DNA of 64,000 nt from Geodermatophilus marinus (GCF_003428645.1 NZ_QVQH01000010.1:1-64000), one strand, 5' to 3'. Shown: positions 25,718 through 35,432, counted from the first letter of the stretch. Numbers and translations: made by a program. The notes: generated by a model not told the origin, from the sequence alone.

Positions 25718-26955
25718 CCGCACGCGCGCACGACGGCGCCCCGGCCGGCCGAGCCATGATCCGCCTCGAGAACCTGACGAAGACCTTCCCCGGCCAGGCG
25801 AAGCCGGCCGTCGACGACCTGACCCTGGACGTCCCCGAGGGGGAGATCGTCATCCTCGTCGGCCCGTCGGGCTGCGGGAAGACGACGACGATGAAGATGA
25901 TCAACCGCATCATCGAGCCGACGTCCGGCCGGATCCTGCTCGGCGGCGAGGACGTCACCCACGCCGACCCCGACCAGCTGCGCCGGCGGATCGGCTACGT
26001 GATCCAGCAGATCGGGCTCTTCCCGCACATGACGATCGCGGAGAACATCGCCACCGTCCCGAAGCTGCTCGGCTGGGACAAGCGACGCATCGGCGACCGC
26101 GTCGACGAGCTGCTGGAGACCGTGGGGATGGACCCCACGTCCTTCCGCGGCCGCTACCCCAAGGAACTCTCCGGTGGTCAGCGGCAGCGCGTCGGGGTGG
26201 CCCGGGCGCTGTCGGCGGATCCCGACGTGATGCTCATGGACGAGCCGTTCGGTGCGATCGACCCGATCACCCGGGACCGCCTGCAGAACGAGTTCCTACG
26301 GCTGCAGGCCGAGGTGCGCAAGACCATCGTCTTCGTCACCCACGACATCGACGAGGCGATCAAGATGGGCGACCGGATCGCGATCCTCCGGGAGGGCTCG
26401 CAGGTCGTCCAGTACGACACCCCGGAGGCCATCCTCACCCGGCCCGCCGACGACTTCGTGGCCGACTTCATCGGCCGTGGGGCCTCGCTCAAGCGGCTCG
26501 GGCTCAGCCGGGTGCGCGACATCCGGCTCCGCGAGTGGCCGACCGTGCCCGAGGGGACCTCGGCGGAGCGGGCGCTGACGGTGCTGCGCGGGTCCGGGCA
26601 CAGCGCCCTGCTCGTGCTGGACGCGCAGGGCCGGCCGTGCCGATGGGTCGGGGCGGCGGACCTGCAGCGGGCCGACGGGCAGCCCGTGCACCGGATCGGG
26701 GTGCGGCCCGAGGGGCTGGTGGAGCCGCACATGACGCTCAGTGACGCGCTGAACGAGCTCGTCGCGGCGCACTACACCGTCGCCACGGTGGTCGACGGTC
26801 ACGGCGTGTACCAGGGGGTCGTGGACATCGACCGGATCGGCGAGGCCATCCGGTCGATGCGCGAGGACCCCGATCGGGGAGCCCGGCACGCCCGGGGTGA
26901 GGCCGCGGCGTTCGACGGCAGCGAGCCCGACGACGGCACCGCGGAGCAGCCGTGA
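25714..26955 (+). CDS. Quaternary-amine ABC transporter ATPase (OpuC/ProU type)
   Basis: 413 residues. The ABC domain (about 15-260) has Walker A GPSGCGKTT, Q-loop VIQQIGLFP, signature LSGGQRQRV, Walker B VMLMDEPFGAID and the H-loop FVTHD. The C-terminal part (about 270-390) carries the tandem CBS-type region seen in OpuA/OpuCA, which senses ionic strength. It drives import of glycine betaine-like osmoprotectants. It overlaps the upstream permease (ATGA) and the downstream permease (GTGA), so all are co-translated. Confidence 0.92.
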   Translation: MTARAHDGAPAGRAMIRLENLTKTFPGQAKPAVDDLTLDVPEGEIVILVGPSGCGKTTTMKMINRIIEPTSGRILLGGEDVTHADPDQLRRRIGYVIQQIGLFPHMTIAENIATVPKLLGWDKRRIGDRVDELLETVGMDPTSFRGRYPKELSGGQRQRVGVARALSADPDVMLMDEPFGAIDPITRDRLQNEFLRLQAEVRKTIVFVTHDIDEAIKMGDRIAILREGSQVVQYDTPEAILTRPADDFVADFIGRGASLKRLGLSRVRDIRLREWPTVPEGTSAERALTVLRGSGHSALLVLDAQGRPCRWVGAADLQRADGQPVHRIGVRPEGLVEPHMTLSDALNELVAAHYTVATVVDGHGVYQGVVDIDRIGEAIRSMREDPDRGARHARGEAAAFDGSEPDDGTAEQP

Positions 26956-27737
26956 CGGCGTCGGCCGGGGCCGGCGCCGACCCGCTCGCCGCCGCGGCGG
27001 CCGGCCGGCGCCGGCGGCAGTGGCTCGGCTGGCTGACGCTGCCGGCGCTGCTCCTGCTCGTCTGCGTCGGGCTGTGGCTCTACGTCAGCAGCCGGTCCCT
27101 GGACAGCATCGAGGCCCGCAGCCTCAATGCCGCCACGATCACCGAGGCGTTCGTCCAGCACCTGCGGCTGACCGCGGTGTCGACGGTGCTGGTGGTGCTC
27201 ATCGCGGTCCCCCTCGGCATCCTGCTCACCCGGCCGTTCACCCGGCACGTCCGCGGCGGCCTGCTCACCGTCGCCAACATCGGGCAGGCGGTGCCGACCA
27301 TCGGGGTGCTGGCCCTGCTGGCCGTGGCCTTCCTCTTCCTGGGCTTCTGGGCGGCCGTCGTCGGGCTCGTGCTCTACGCCGTGCTGCCGGTGCTGCGCAA
27401 CACGATGGTCGGCCTGGAGCAGGTGGACCCGGCCGTGCTCGAGGCCGGCCGCGGGATGGGCCTGTCCACCGGCCAGGTGCTGCGCCGGCTGGAGCTGCCG
27501 CTGGCCGTCCCGGTGATCCTCGCCGGGGTCCGGACGGCCCTGGTCATCAACGTCGGCACGGCGACCCTCGCGGCCTACATCAACGGCGGCGGCCTCGGCA
27601 CGCTGATCGTGGCCGGCTTCTCCACCAACCGCTTCCTGGTCTCGCTCACCGGTGCGGTGCTCACCGCCGTCCTCGCCCTGCTCGTCGACCACCTGGCGGG
27701 CGTCGCGGAGGACGTCCTGCGACCGAAGGGCCTGTGA
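26952..27737 (+). CDS. Quaternary-amine ABC transporter permease 2
   Basis: 261 residues with about six transmembrane helices. An N-terminal helix (LGWLTLPALLLLVCVGLWLYV) precedes the permease domain, which includes TVANIGQAVPTIGVLAL and the coupling loop EAGRGMGLSTGQVLRRLELP. It is paralogous to the first permease; two different permeases are normal in OpuC-type systems. The GTG start overlaps the ATPase gene by 4 bp. Confidence 0.9.
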   Translation: MTASAGAGADPLAAAAAGRRRRQWLGWLTLPALLLLVCVGLWLYVSSRSLDSIEARSLNAATITEAFVQHLRLTAVSTVLVVLIAVPLGILLTRPFTRHVRGGLLTVANIGQAVPTIGVLALLAVAFLFLGFWAAVVGLVLYAVLPVLRNTMVGLEQVDPAVLEAGRGMGLSTGQVLRRLELPLAVPVILAGVRTALVINVGTATLAAYINGGGLGTLIVAGFSTNRFLVSLTGAVLTAVLALLVDHLAGVAEDVLRPKGL

Positions 27738-27795
27738 CCGCCGTCCGTACCCCGCCCGACGACCCCCGGATCGACCCCGAGAGAAAGGGATCCCC

Positions 27796-28773
27796 ATGAC
27801 GACGAGGACCTGGTCCACGGCAGCGATGCTGGGCCTGACGGCGCTGGTGGCCACGGCCTGCGGCGGTGATCCCGACCTCAGTGACGCCGGCGGGGCCGGC
27901 GGCGGTGGCGGGAGCGCGGGTGGCGGGTCCATCGGCGAGGAGTTCGACCTCTCCGGCGCCTCGTTCACCGTCGGCTCGAAGGAGTTCACCGAGTCCCAGC
28001 TCCTCGGCCAGATCACCATCGCCGCGCTGCAGGCCGCCGGGGCCGACGTCGCCGACCAGACCGGGCTGACCGGCACCGACACGGTGCGGGCCGCCCTGGA
28101 GAGCGGTGACATCGACATGTACTGGGAGTACACGGGGACCGGCTGGGTCAACATCCTCGGCAACACCACCGAGGACCTCCCGGAGGACCTCTACTCGGCG
28201 GTGGCCGAGGCCGATGCCGCCAACGGCGTGGCCTGGCTCGAGCCGGCCCCGTTCGAGGACACCTACCGCATCGCCACCACGGCCCAGTTCGCCGAGGAGA
28301 ACGGTCTGGAGACGACGAGCGACGTCGCCGAGTTCGTGCAGGCCAACCCCGACCAGGGGACCCTGTGCGCGGCCAGCGAGTTCCTCAACCGGGACGACGG
28401 CCTGCCCGGCCTGCAGCAGGCGTACGGGTTCGAGTTCAGCGAGGTCGTGGAGCTCGACCTGGGGCTGATCTACACGCAGGTCGGAGAGAGCTGCAACTTC
28501 GGTGAGGTCTTCTCCACCGATGCGCGGATCCTCTCCAACGACCTCGTCGTGCTCGAGGACGACCAGAACTTCTTCGTCCCCTACAACGGCGCGCTGACCG
28601 TCCGCCAAGAGGTGCTCGACGAGAACCCCGAGATCGCCGAGATCATGGCGCCGATCAGCGAGCAGCTCACCGACGACGTGATCACCGAGCTCAACTCCCA
28701 GGTGGACAACGAGGGCCAGGAGATCTCCGAGGTGGCCCAGGAGTTCCTCCGGGAGAACGGCTTCATCGACTGA
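27796..28773 (+). CDS. Osmoprotectant-binding lipoprotein (OpuCC type)
   Basis: 325 residues. A lipoprotein signal peptide ends at ALVATAC, with the lipid-modified Cys followed by a Gly/Ser-rich linker. The mature domain is the QAT/OpuAC binding protein fold, with FTVGSKEFTESQLLGQI near its start and GDIDMYWEYTGTGW in the middle. It captures betaine, choline or carnitine outside the membrane and hands it to the two permeases. AAAGGGA precedes the ATG. It closes the operon and is followed by a hairpin terminator. Confidence 0.92.
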   Translation: MTTRTWSTAAMLGLTALVATACGGDPDLSDAGGAGGGGGSAGGGSIGEEFDLSGASFTVGSKEFTESQLLGQITIAALQAAGADVADQTGLTGTDTVRAALESGDIDMYWEYTGTGWVNILGNTTEDLPEDLYSAVAEADAANGVAWLEPAPFEDTYRIATTAQFAEENGLETTSDVAEFVQANPDQGTLCAASEFLNRDDGLPGLQQAYGFEFSEVVELDLGLIYTQVGESCNFGEVFSTDARILSNDLVVLEDDQNFFVPYNGALTVRQEVLDENPEIAEIMAPISEQLTDDVITELNSQVDNEGQEISEVAQEFLRENGFID

Positions 28774-28787
28774 GGGGGCGTGCCCGC

Positions 28788-28833
28788 GGTGCGGGCGGGG
28801 CCCGGGGTGTCGTCCCTCGGCTCCGCCCGCACC
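28788..28833 (+). terminator. Terminator between the convergent OpuC operon and asparagine synthetase gene
   Basis: GGTGCGGGCGG (28788-28798) pairs perfectly with CCGCCCGCACC (28823-28833) across a 24-base loop that can itself fold. It fills the convergent gap and may act in both directions. Confidence 0.55.
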
Positions 28834-28850
28834 CGGAGGTCGCGGGCGGC

Positions 28851-30362
28851 TCAGGCGACCTGACCGAGCCGCCCGGCGGCCCACGTGCCGGCCACCGCCG
28901 CGACGTGGGCGACCATCTCCGGCTCGGCCACGCCGGCCAGGACGGCCTCCAGCGGCCGGTCGCCGGCGGAGGGCCAGTGCTCGGCCAGCGCCCGGTCGAC
29001 GAGGTCCCCGATGCCGGTGCCCTCGTCGAACTGCGCCTTGGTCCGCCAGACGATCTCCGGCGGCAGCAGGTCGGCGACCGCCTCGCGCAGGACCCACTTC
29101 TCCGGGCCGCCGGGCGGCAGCGCGAGGTCGACCGGGACCTGCAGGGCCGTGTCGACGAAGTCCAGGTCCAAGAAGGGGACCCGGGCCTCGAGGCTGTGCG
29201 CCATCGTCATCCGGTCGACCCGTTGCAGGTTGATGGCGTGCATCGCACCGAGGGAACGCCGCAGCTCGGCGTGCAGCAGCTCCCTGGGGACCTCGGTGTG
29301 GTAGCGGTAACCCGCGAACAGCTCGTCGGCGCCCTCCCCGGTGAGCACCACCTTGACGTGCCGGGCCGCGAGCTCGGCGACGAACCAGGTCGGTACGGCG
29401 CTGCGGACCAGGTCGGGATCGGTGGACTCCAGCGACCAGACGATGCGGGGCAGCGCCTCCGCGATCTCCGCCGGGTCGACCACCCGCTCGTGGTGGACGG
29501 TCCCGAGGTGCTCCGCCACCTGGCGGGCGGCGGCCAGGTCCGGGCTGCCCGGGAGCCCCACGGCGAAGGTGTCCAGCCGCGGCACGCGCCGGGCGAGGAG
29601 GGCGCAGATGGCACTGGAGTCCAGCCCGCCGGAGAGGAATGCGCCCACGGGCACGTCAGCCATCAGGTGGCGGTCCACCGAGCGCTCCAGGGCGGTCCGC
29701 ACCGACCGGACGTGCGCAGCCGCCGGCCGTGCCTGCGGCTGCGGGTCGGGGATCGCGCCGAAGCGGGAGACGCCGCTGCGCGAGGACCACAGCGTCCCGG
29801 GCGCCAGGGGCCGGACCTCGCGGGTGCCCGGCGGGAATGCCTTGACCTCGGAGGCGAACACGGTGTCCGCGCCGCGCCGGCCCAGGTAGAGGGGCTTGAT
29901 GCCCACGGGGTCCCGGCCGAGAAGCAGCTCGCCGTCCCGCTGCACCGCGAAGGCGAACATGCCGCGCAACCGGGCAGCCGCGGCAGTGTCGGCGGCGAGG
30001 TCGGCGGCGAGGTCGGCGGCGAGGTCGGCCGGACCGCCGGGGTCCCGCCCGCCGAGCAGGTGCAGCACCACCTCGCTGTCCGAGCCGGTCCGCCAGGGCC
30101 GGCCGGCCAGCTCCCGGCGAAGGTCGGGGGCGTTGTAGATCTCGCCGTTCACCACGACGACGACCTCGAAGTGACCGGAGCGGTCGACGATCGGTTGCGC
30201 CCCGCGCTCCGGGTCCACGATCGACAAGCGCCGGTGGCCGAGCACCGACCGCCCGGCCTCGTGCAGCCCCGCGTCGTCGGGCCCCCGGTGGGCGAGCGCC
30301 ACCGTCATGGCCGCGACGTCCCCGGGCGGTACCGCGCCCCACCCTCCCGCGATCCCGCACAC
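28851..30362 (-). CDS. asnB: Asparagine synthetase (glutamine-hydrolysing)
   Basis: 503 residues, shorter than most AsnB proteins. The amidohydrolase domain begins with the nucleophile Cys2 (MCGIAGGWGAV). The synthetase domain has FLSGGLDSSAI and the substrate loop LTGEGADELFAGYRYH. Residues around 120-135 hold a three-fold DLAA repeat produced by an 11-12-base tandem repeat in the DNA, at a tolerant loop. It differs from AsnO at 8012. The start is the GTG at 30362 with GGAGGGG upstream. It could make asparagine or act on another substrate, since the context does not decide. Confidence 0.85.
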   Translation of the reverse strand: MCGIAGGWGAVPPGDVAAMTVALAHRGPDDAGLHEAGRSVLGHRRLSIVDPERGAQPIVDRSGHFEVVVVVNGEIYNAPDLRRELAGRPWRTGSDSEVVLHLLGGRDPGGPADLAADLAADLAADTAAAARLRGMFAFAVQRDGELLLGRDPVGIKPLYLGRRGADTVFASEVKAFPPGTREVRPLAPGTLWSSRSGVSRFGAIPDPQPQARPAAAHVRSVRTALERSVDRHLMADVPVGAFLSGGLDSSAICALLARRVPRLDTFAVGLPGSPDLAAARQVAEHLGTVHHERVVDPAEIAEALPRIVWSLESTDPDLVRSAVPTWFVAELAARHVKVVLTGEGADELFAGYRYHTEVPRELLHAELRRSLGAMHAINLQRVDRMTMAHSLEARVPFLDLDFVDTALQVPVDLALPPGGPEKWVLREAVADLLPPEIVWRTKAQFDEGTGIGDLVDRALAEHWPSAGDRPLEAVLAGVAEPEMVAHVAAVAGTWAAGRLGQVA

Positions 30363-30560
30363 CCCGACAGCCCCTCCCCGACCGGTGGAGCACCGGGTCT
30401 CGCCCGACGGTAGGCCGGTCGGGCACCCGGCGCGCGCCGGCCGCGGGAGGGGGATGCCGACTCGTGACCACCCGGTAACCGCGTCGACCCCTGGCCGGCG
30501 GGACCGACCGCCATCCTGTGCGCTGCGCTGCGCCCCTCGGGCGCCGGGGACGGGGGGGCC

Positions 30561-31341
30561 GTGGAGGCAGTGGTCTGGCAGGGCAGCGGTGAGGCGTGGC
30601 CCGGGGTTCCGTGGGGACTGCCGATCGAGCGGCGGCTGGCCCAGCTGGGCTGGCGGGTCACGCTCGTCCCCTGGGACGACGAGGGCGGCGGGCACCGGGG
30701 CCGGCCGGACGTCCTCCACGTGTTCAGCGGCGGGCTGGAGCCGGTCTCGTCCGGGTCACCGGCCATGGCCGCCCGGCTGGCCACCGTCGCGGCCGCGCTG
30801 GAGGCCGCCGCACGTGACCGCTGCTCGGTGGTCGGGATCTGCCTGGGTGCGCAGATGATCGCCACGGTTGCCGCGGGCCTCGCCCCGCAGCCGGTCGGTG
30901 GCGGCGGCGAGGCCGGCCTCACCGCGCTGCGAGGGCACACCCCCGGGACGCCGGACCTGGTGGTGGCCACCGCCCACGTGGCCGAGGTGCCGGCCGCCCT
31001 CCTCACCCGGCCCGGCGTGCGGCACCTGTGGAGCAACCCGGTCACCACCGTGCAGGGCTTCGCGCTGGGCGAGCGGGTCGTCGGGGTGCAGTTCCACCCC
31101 GAGTTCTCGGCACAGGAGGGCCGGTGGGCGGCGCGGTCCTTCCGGACGGCGCTGGGTGCCCCACCGGCCCGAGCCCCTGCACGGGACGTCGACCCGGCGC
31201 GCGCTGCGCGCGGTGCTGCACGAGGCCGCGGCGTCCTGGTCGGCCCGCGCGGCCGGGGTTCCGGGTCCGGTGGTCCTACTCCCCGCGGCGGCGGAGCCCC
31301 GTGCCGCCACCGGTGCAGCGGCGGTCCTCGCGGCGGTCTGA
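30561..31341 (+). CDS. Class I glutamine amidotransferase-like protein with an apparent frameshift near its end
   Basis: The main frame from the GTG at 30561 encodes a type 1 glutamine amidotransferase domain. The nucleophile Cys is in VVGICLGAQMIATV and the His-Glu pair is in VVGVQFHPEFS. After about residue 200 the frame loses coding bias, while the +1 frame continues with strong third-position GC to a TGA at 31339-31341 (RALRAVLHEAAASWSARAAG). The span is 781 bases, one more than a multiple of three. An extra C in GCCCC at 31158-31162 would explain it. Real protein about 259 residues if corrected; substrate unknown. Confidence 0.7.
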
Positions 31342-31449
31342 CCGGGCGGCCGGGTGCACGCGAGCTGCGGAGGGTGCGGCTCCTCCCTCGGGGGGAGAGC
31401 ACCCGACCGGGGGCTCAGCGCGGACCACCCGGTTCCCGATCCTCCTCCC

Positions 31450-33099
31450 GTGACCGAGAGCCCCGAGCCCGAGGACCGCGCGGCGGTGCTGGCCGAGCTG
31501 ACCCGCCGGCCGCGCTCCGTCCTGACCGCCCTCGCACCCGACGGCGTCGTGCTGCCCGTCCCCGACTCGCTCGGCGTGCCCGCCGAGCGGGTCCTCGCCG
31601 CACCGGCGGAGCGGGCCACCCTGCTCGACGCCATCGTCCCCGCCGACCGGCTCGCGGTGGCCGAGGCCTGGGAGCGCACCGCCCGGCGCGGCATGGGCAT
31701 GACCACCGTGCACACCGTCGAGGACCCTGATCAGCAGCTGACGCTGACCTTCCTCGACGTCCGCGACGACCACGGCGTCCTCGTCGGCGTCTTCGACCCG
31801 GTCGACCCCGGGGCGCTGGACCACGAGGTGGAGCGGCCCGCGGAGGTCGTCACGGTGTCCCGGCGGCCGCGGACGGCGACCGTCCGCAAGAACCTCACCG
31901 CCGTCGCGACCGGCTGCGACGCCCGGACCACCGGCATGCTGGGCTGGACCGAGGACGAGCTGGTCGGCCGGCGCACCACCGAGTTCCTCCACCCGGACGA
32001 CGTCGACCGCGCGGTCGCCGGCTGGATGGAGCTGCTGGCCTCCCGGGACACCCAGCGGATCCGGCTGCGGCACCGCCGCAGCGACGGCAGCTGGGCCTGG
32101 CTGGAGCTGGAGAACCGCTACGTCGCGGCGGACGACTCCGCCGACGCCTCGGTGCTCACCGAGATGACCGACATCTCCGACGAGATGGCCGCGCAGGAGG
32201 CGCTGCACCGGTCGGAGCGGCTGCTGCGCCGGCTGGCCGAGTCCGTGCCGCTGGGCGTGCTGCAGCTGACCACCGCCGGCGGGGTCGTCTTCGCCAACGC
32301 CCGGCTGGCCGGCCTGCTCGGTGTCCCCGAGGTCACCGGCCTGGCCGACCTCGAGGGGGCGCTTCCCGAGCCGTCGCGGGCGGTGCTGGCCGCGGCGCTG
32401 CGCTCGACCCTCGAGGACCGCGAGGCCGGCGAGCTGGAGCTCGCGCTGCGCCTGCCGGGCAGCGGCGCCGACCGGGTGGTGGCGGTGACCCTGGCGCCGC
32501 TCAGCGACGAGGAGGGCACGCCGGGTGCGCTGCTGTGCCTGGCCGACGTGACCGAGAGCTCGCGCATGCGCGGCGAGCTCACCGAGCGCGCCACCCGGGA
32601 CGCGCTCACCGGGTGCCACAACCGGGCGGCGACCCTGGCCGCGCTCGCCACCGCGCTGGAGGGCACCGCGGTGGAGGGCACCGCGCTGACCGCCGTGGTC
32701 TTCGTCGACCTCGACGACTTCAAGCCGGTCAACGACCGCTACGGGCACGCGGCCGGGGACGCCGTCCTGCGGCTGACCGCCGAGCGGCTGGCCGGCGTGC
32801 TGCGGCGGGGGGACGTGGTCGGCCGGATGGGCGGTGACGAGTTCCTGCTGGTCGCCCCGGGGCTGGAGTCGGCCGCTGCGGCCGCCGCGCTGGGGCGGCG
32901 GGTGCGCGAGGAGCTCGCCCGCCCCGCCGTGCTGGCGCACGGCCCGGTGAGCGTGCGGGCCAGCATCGGCGTCGCGGTGGCCGAGCGCGGCACCGCGCCG
33001 GAGGCGCTCGTGCACCGGGCCGACGAGGCGATGTACGCCGCCAAGCGGGCCGGCCGGGGCGGTGTCGTCCTGGCCGGGACGGCGGACGCCACCCGCTGA
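31450..33099 (+). CDS. Multi-PAS GGDEF diguanylate cyclase
   Basis: 549 residues. Two or three PAS-like sensor segments occupy about 1-370; the middle one is clear (GMLGWTEDELVGRRTTEFLHPDDVD, then LRHRRSDGSWAWLELENRY). The GGDEF domain is at about 380-545 with MGGDEF intact and RRGD five residues before it as an I-site, so it should make cyclic di-GMP with feedback inhibition. No transmembrane helix. The start is the GTG at 31450; no strong ribosome site is visible. Confidence 0.88.
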   Translation: MTESPEPEDRAAVLAELTRRPRSVLTALAPDGVVLPVPDSLGVPAERVLAAPAERATLLDAIVPADRLAVAEAWERTARRGMGMTTVHTVEDPDQQLTLTFLDVRDDHGVLVGVFDPVDPGALDHEVERPAEVVTVSRRPRTATVRKNLTAVATGCDARTTGMLGWTEDELVGRRTTEFLHPDDVDRAVAGWMELLASRDTQRIRLRHRRSDGSWAWLELENRYVAADDSADASVLTEMTDISDEMAAQEALHRSERLLRRLAESVPLGVLQLTTAGGVVFANARLAGLLGVPEVTGLADLEGALPEPSRAVLAAALRSTLEDREAGELELALRLPGSGADRVVAVTLAPLSDEEGTPGALLCLADVTESSRMRGELTERATRDALTGCHNRAATLAALATALEGTAVEGTALTAVVFVDLDDFKPVNDRYGHAAGDAVLRLTAERLAGVLRRGDVVGRMGGDEFLLVAPGLESAAAAAALGRRVREELARPAVLAHGPVSVRASIGVAVAERGTAPEALVHRADEAMYAAKRAGRGGVVLAGTADATR

Positions 33100-33121
33100 C
33101 CCCGCCCCGGGCCGGCGGGGG

Positions 33122-33520
33122 TCAGCCGCGGGGGTGGCCGCGGTAGTCGCCGACGCTCCAGGCGTTGCCCTCCGGGTCGCGGACCGAGAACTCCTCGCCG
33201 CCGTAGGGGACGTCGGCCAGCGGGCGGGTGACCGCCGCACCGGCGGCGACCACGCGGTCCCACACGGCGGCGACGTCGTCGGTGACGAGGTACGCGCCGG
33301 TGGTCCCCGGCCGCACCGGCCAGCCGCCGTCCTCGCGGACCGAGCCGAGCATCACGCCACCGCCCGGCGGCCAGGCCAGCTCGGCGTGGGCGACCAGGTC
33401 GCCGTCCCGGACCACGAGGGTCTCCTCGAACCCGAGGACGTCGACCAGCCAGCGGATCAGGGCGGGGGCGTCGGCCGCGCGGAAGGCGGGCCACACGGTG
33501 GGGGGTGGGGTCGCTGTCAT
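33122..33520 (-). CDS. VOC (glyoxalase/bleomycin-resistance) family protein
   Basis: 132 residues, one vicinal-oxygen-chelate domain made of two beta-alpha-beta modules. LIRWLVDVLGFEETLVV and AHAELAWPPGGGVMLGS form the first half, and GAYLVTDDVAAVWDRVVAAGAAV and FSVRDPEGNAWSVGDY the second. Enzyme or binding role unknown. Its ATG overlaps the stop of the AraC-type regulator gene (ATGA), so it is probably co-expressed with its regulator. Confidence 0.85.
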   Translation of the reverse strand: MTATPPPTVWPAFRAADAPALIRWLVDVLGFEETLVVRDGDLVAHAELAWPPGGGVMLGSVREDGGWPVRPGTTGAYLVTDDVAAVWDRVVAAGAAVTRPLADVPYGGEEFSVRDPEGNAWSVGDYRGHPRG

Positions 33521-34374
33521 GCCGCCGACCCTGCCGGGCGGGCGGGGGCCGCGTCTTGGACGAATCCGAGCTCGGCGGCCAGCCAGCGGGTGGGGGAGAG
33601 CCCGCTGAAGGCCCGCCAGTCCCGGGTCAGGTGCGACTGGTCGGCGTACCCGGCCGCAACGGAGAGCGCGGCGAGGTCCGGGGCGCCGCCCCGGGCCACC
33701 CGGCCGGCCAGCGCCCGGCGGGCCCGGTCGAAGCGGACCACCCGGGCGACCTCCTTGGGCCCCAGCCCGGTCTCCGCGCGGAACCGGTGCGCGAGGTGGC
33801 GTTCGGACCACCCGACCCGGGCGGCCAGCTCGGCCACCCGCAGCCGGCCCCCCGAGGCCAGGGTGAGCCGCCAGGCCTCGGCGACCTCGGGGGCCGGGCC
33901 CGCCACCGGCCGGGCCGCCCGCAGCAGCAGCTCCTCCAGGACGGCGAAGCGGGCCGGCCACCCGCGCGCGGCCCGGACCCGGTCCAGGACCTCCGCCGCG
34001 GGCCCGGGGCCGAGGACGTCGTCGAGCCCCACGTCCACGGAGGCCAGCTCCGCCGCCGGGGTACCGAGCAGGGCCCGCGCACCGAGCGGGGTCAGGCCGA
34101 GCTGCACGCCCTCCTGCCGGCCGGGGTGGGCGATGAGGGCCGGCCGGGTGTGCAGCCCGCCGACGACCGTGTCGAAGCGGCCCGGGGGCTGGCCCGGGTC
34201 GGCGTGCGCGACCACCTCCAGCGGCGCGTCGAGCGGCAGGACCAGGGTGAGGGACGGCGAGGGCAGCCCGCGGTGGACGGCGGGCGGCAACCCCTCCTGC
34301 CGGTAGCCCACCGCCTCGGCGACCAGCCCGCGCAGGGCCGGGTGCGGCCGGTGCACGACGAACTCGCTGGTCAC
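33517..34374 (-). CDS. AraC-family transcriptional regulator
   Basis: 285 residues. The N-terminal part (about 1-140) is a ligand or dimer domain of the DUF6597 type (GYRQEG, GLPSPSLTLVLPL, VQLGLTPLGARALLG). The C-terminal AraC DNA-binding domain has two helix-turn-helix units, the second ending in the family signature (ALSVAAGYADQSHLTRDWRA, FSGLSPTRW). It overlaps the VOC gene by 4 bp and likely controls this pair. Confidence 0.86.
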   Translation of the reverse strand: MTSEFVVHRPHPALRGLVAEAVGYRQEGLPPAVHRGLPSPSLTLVLPLDAPLEVVAHADPGQPPGRFDTVVGGLHTRPALIAHPGRQEGVQLGLTPLGARALLGTPAAELASVDVGLDDVLGPGPAAEVLDRVRAARGWPARFAVLEELLLRAARPVAGPAPEVAEAWRLTLASGGRLRVAELAARVGWSERHLAHRFRAETGLGPKEVARVVRFDRARRALAGRVARGGAPDLAALSVAAGYADQSHLTRDWRAFSGLSPTRWLAAELGFVQDAAPARPAGSAA

Positions 34375-34430
34375 CGCCCGAGGATGGCACCCCGGGAGGC
34401 GCCGTTCCAGGCGTCCGCCCGCCGGGGCGG

Positions 34431-35270
34431 TCAGCGCTCGACGTGCTCCAGGAACCGCCGCAGCGTCTCGAGGAAGACCTCGGGCTGCTCCGAGTGCACC
34501 CAGTGACCGGCGTTCTTGACCCGCACGAGCCGGGTGCCGGGGCACAGCCGGTCCATCCGGTCGCGGTCCTCGGGCAGCACGTAGTGCGAGTTCGCGCCGG
34601 CGATCCACAGCACCGGGCCGTCGTAGCGCGCCCCGGGCGGCGGCTCGGGGAACCCCCGCAGCGCCTCCAGGTCCCGCTCGAGCACCTCCAGGTTCAGCCG
34701 CCAGCGCCAGCCGCCGTCCGCCCCGACCCCGTCCCGCACCAGCGACTGCAGGAGGAACGAGCGCACCATCCGGCTCGGGACGGCGGTGCGCAGCGCCGCA
34801 TCGGCGTCCTCCCGGCTCTCCAGTGCGTCGAGGTCGAGGGCGCGCATCGCGGCGATGAAGGCGGCGAACGGCGCGCCCTCCTCGTCCGGGTCGTCGGTGC
34901 GGCCGCCGGAGACCGGGTACTCGGTCGGCGCAACGTCCACGACGACGAGCGCGCGCAGCAGGTCGGGGGAGCGCAGCGCCAGCTGGAGGGCGACCTTGCC
35001 GCCCATCGAGTGCCCGACCAGGGTGACCGGTTCCCCGTACGACGCCAGCTCGACGGCGACCATCCCGGCCATGTCGACGTAGTCGACCCGCTCGGTCCAG
35101 GGGGAGTGGCCGTGGTTGGGCAGGTCGAGCAAGGTCACCCGGTGGTCGCCGGCCAGCCCCTTGGCGATCGTCGTCCAGTTGCGGCCCTGGCCGAACAGGC
35201 CGTGGACGAACACCACCCGCGGTCCGGAGTCCCCGAGCGTCCGCGCCGCCAGCCGTTCGTCCTCGCTCAC
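34431..35270 (-). CDS. Alpha/beta hydrolase (YbfF-like esterase)
   Basis: 279 residues. The oxyanion segment VVFVHGLFGQGRNW starts the fold, the nucleophile elbow is LVGHSMGGKVAL with catalytic Ser, and the catalytic His is in NAGHWVHSEQPEVF. YVDMAGMVAVELA and LDLPNHGHSPW are typical of the YbfF/acyl-CoA esterase group. Cytoplasmic; the natural substrate is unknown. The GTG at 35270 was chosen because the conserved domain begins about 20 residues later; longer starts only add a shadow region. Confidence 0.85.
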   Translation of the reverse strand: MSEDERLAARTLGDSGPRVVFVHGLFGQGRNWTTIAKGLAGDHRVTLLDLPNHGHSPWTERVDYVDMAGMVAVELASYGEPVTLVGHSMGGKVALQLALRSPDLLRALVVVDVAPTEYPVSGGRTDDPDEEGAPFAAFIAAMRALDLDALESREDADAALRTAVPSRMVRSFLLQSLVRDGVGADGGWRWRLNLEVLERDLEALRGFPEPPPGARYDGPVLWIAGANSHYVLPEDRDRMDRLCPGTRLVRVKNAGHWVHSEQPEVFLETLRRFLEHVER

Positions 35271-35432
35271 CGGCCCATCGAAGCAGCCCGCCGCGGCCGG
35301 TGACCGGCGGGCGAGTGGGTCGGTCAGCCGCCGGTGGGCGCGCCGCGGTGCACGGTGTCCCCCCAACCGACATCCGGCGCTCGGGGATGTCCGGCAGGAG
35401 GACACCGATCGGGGGACCCCGACCGGGGGGAC

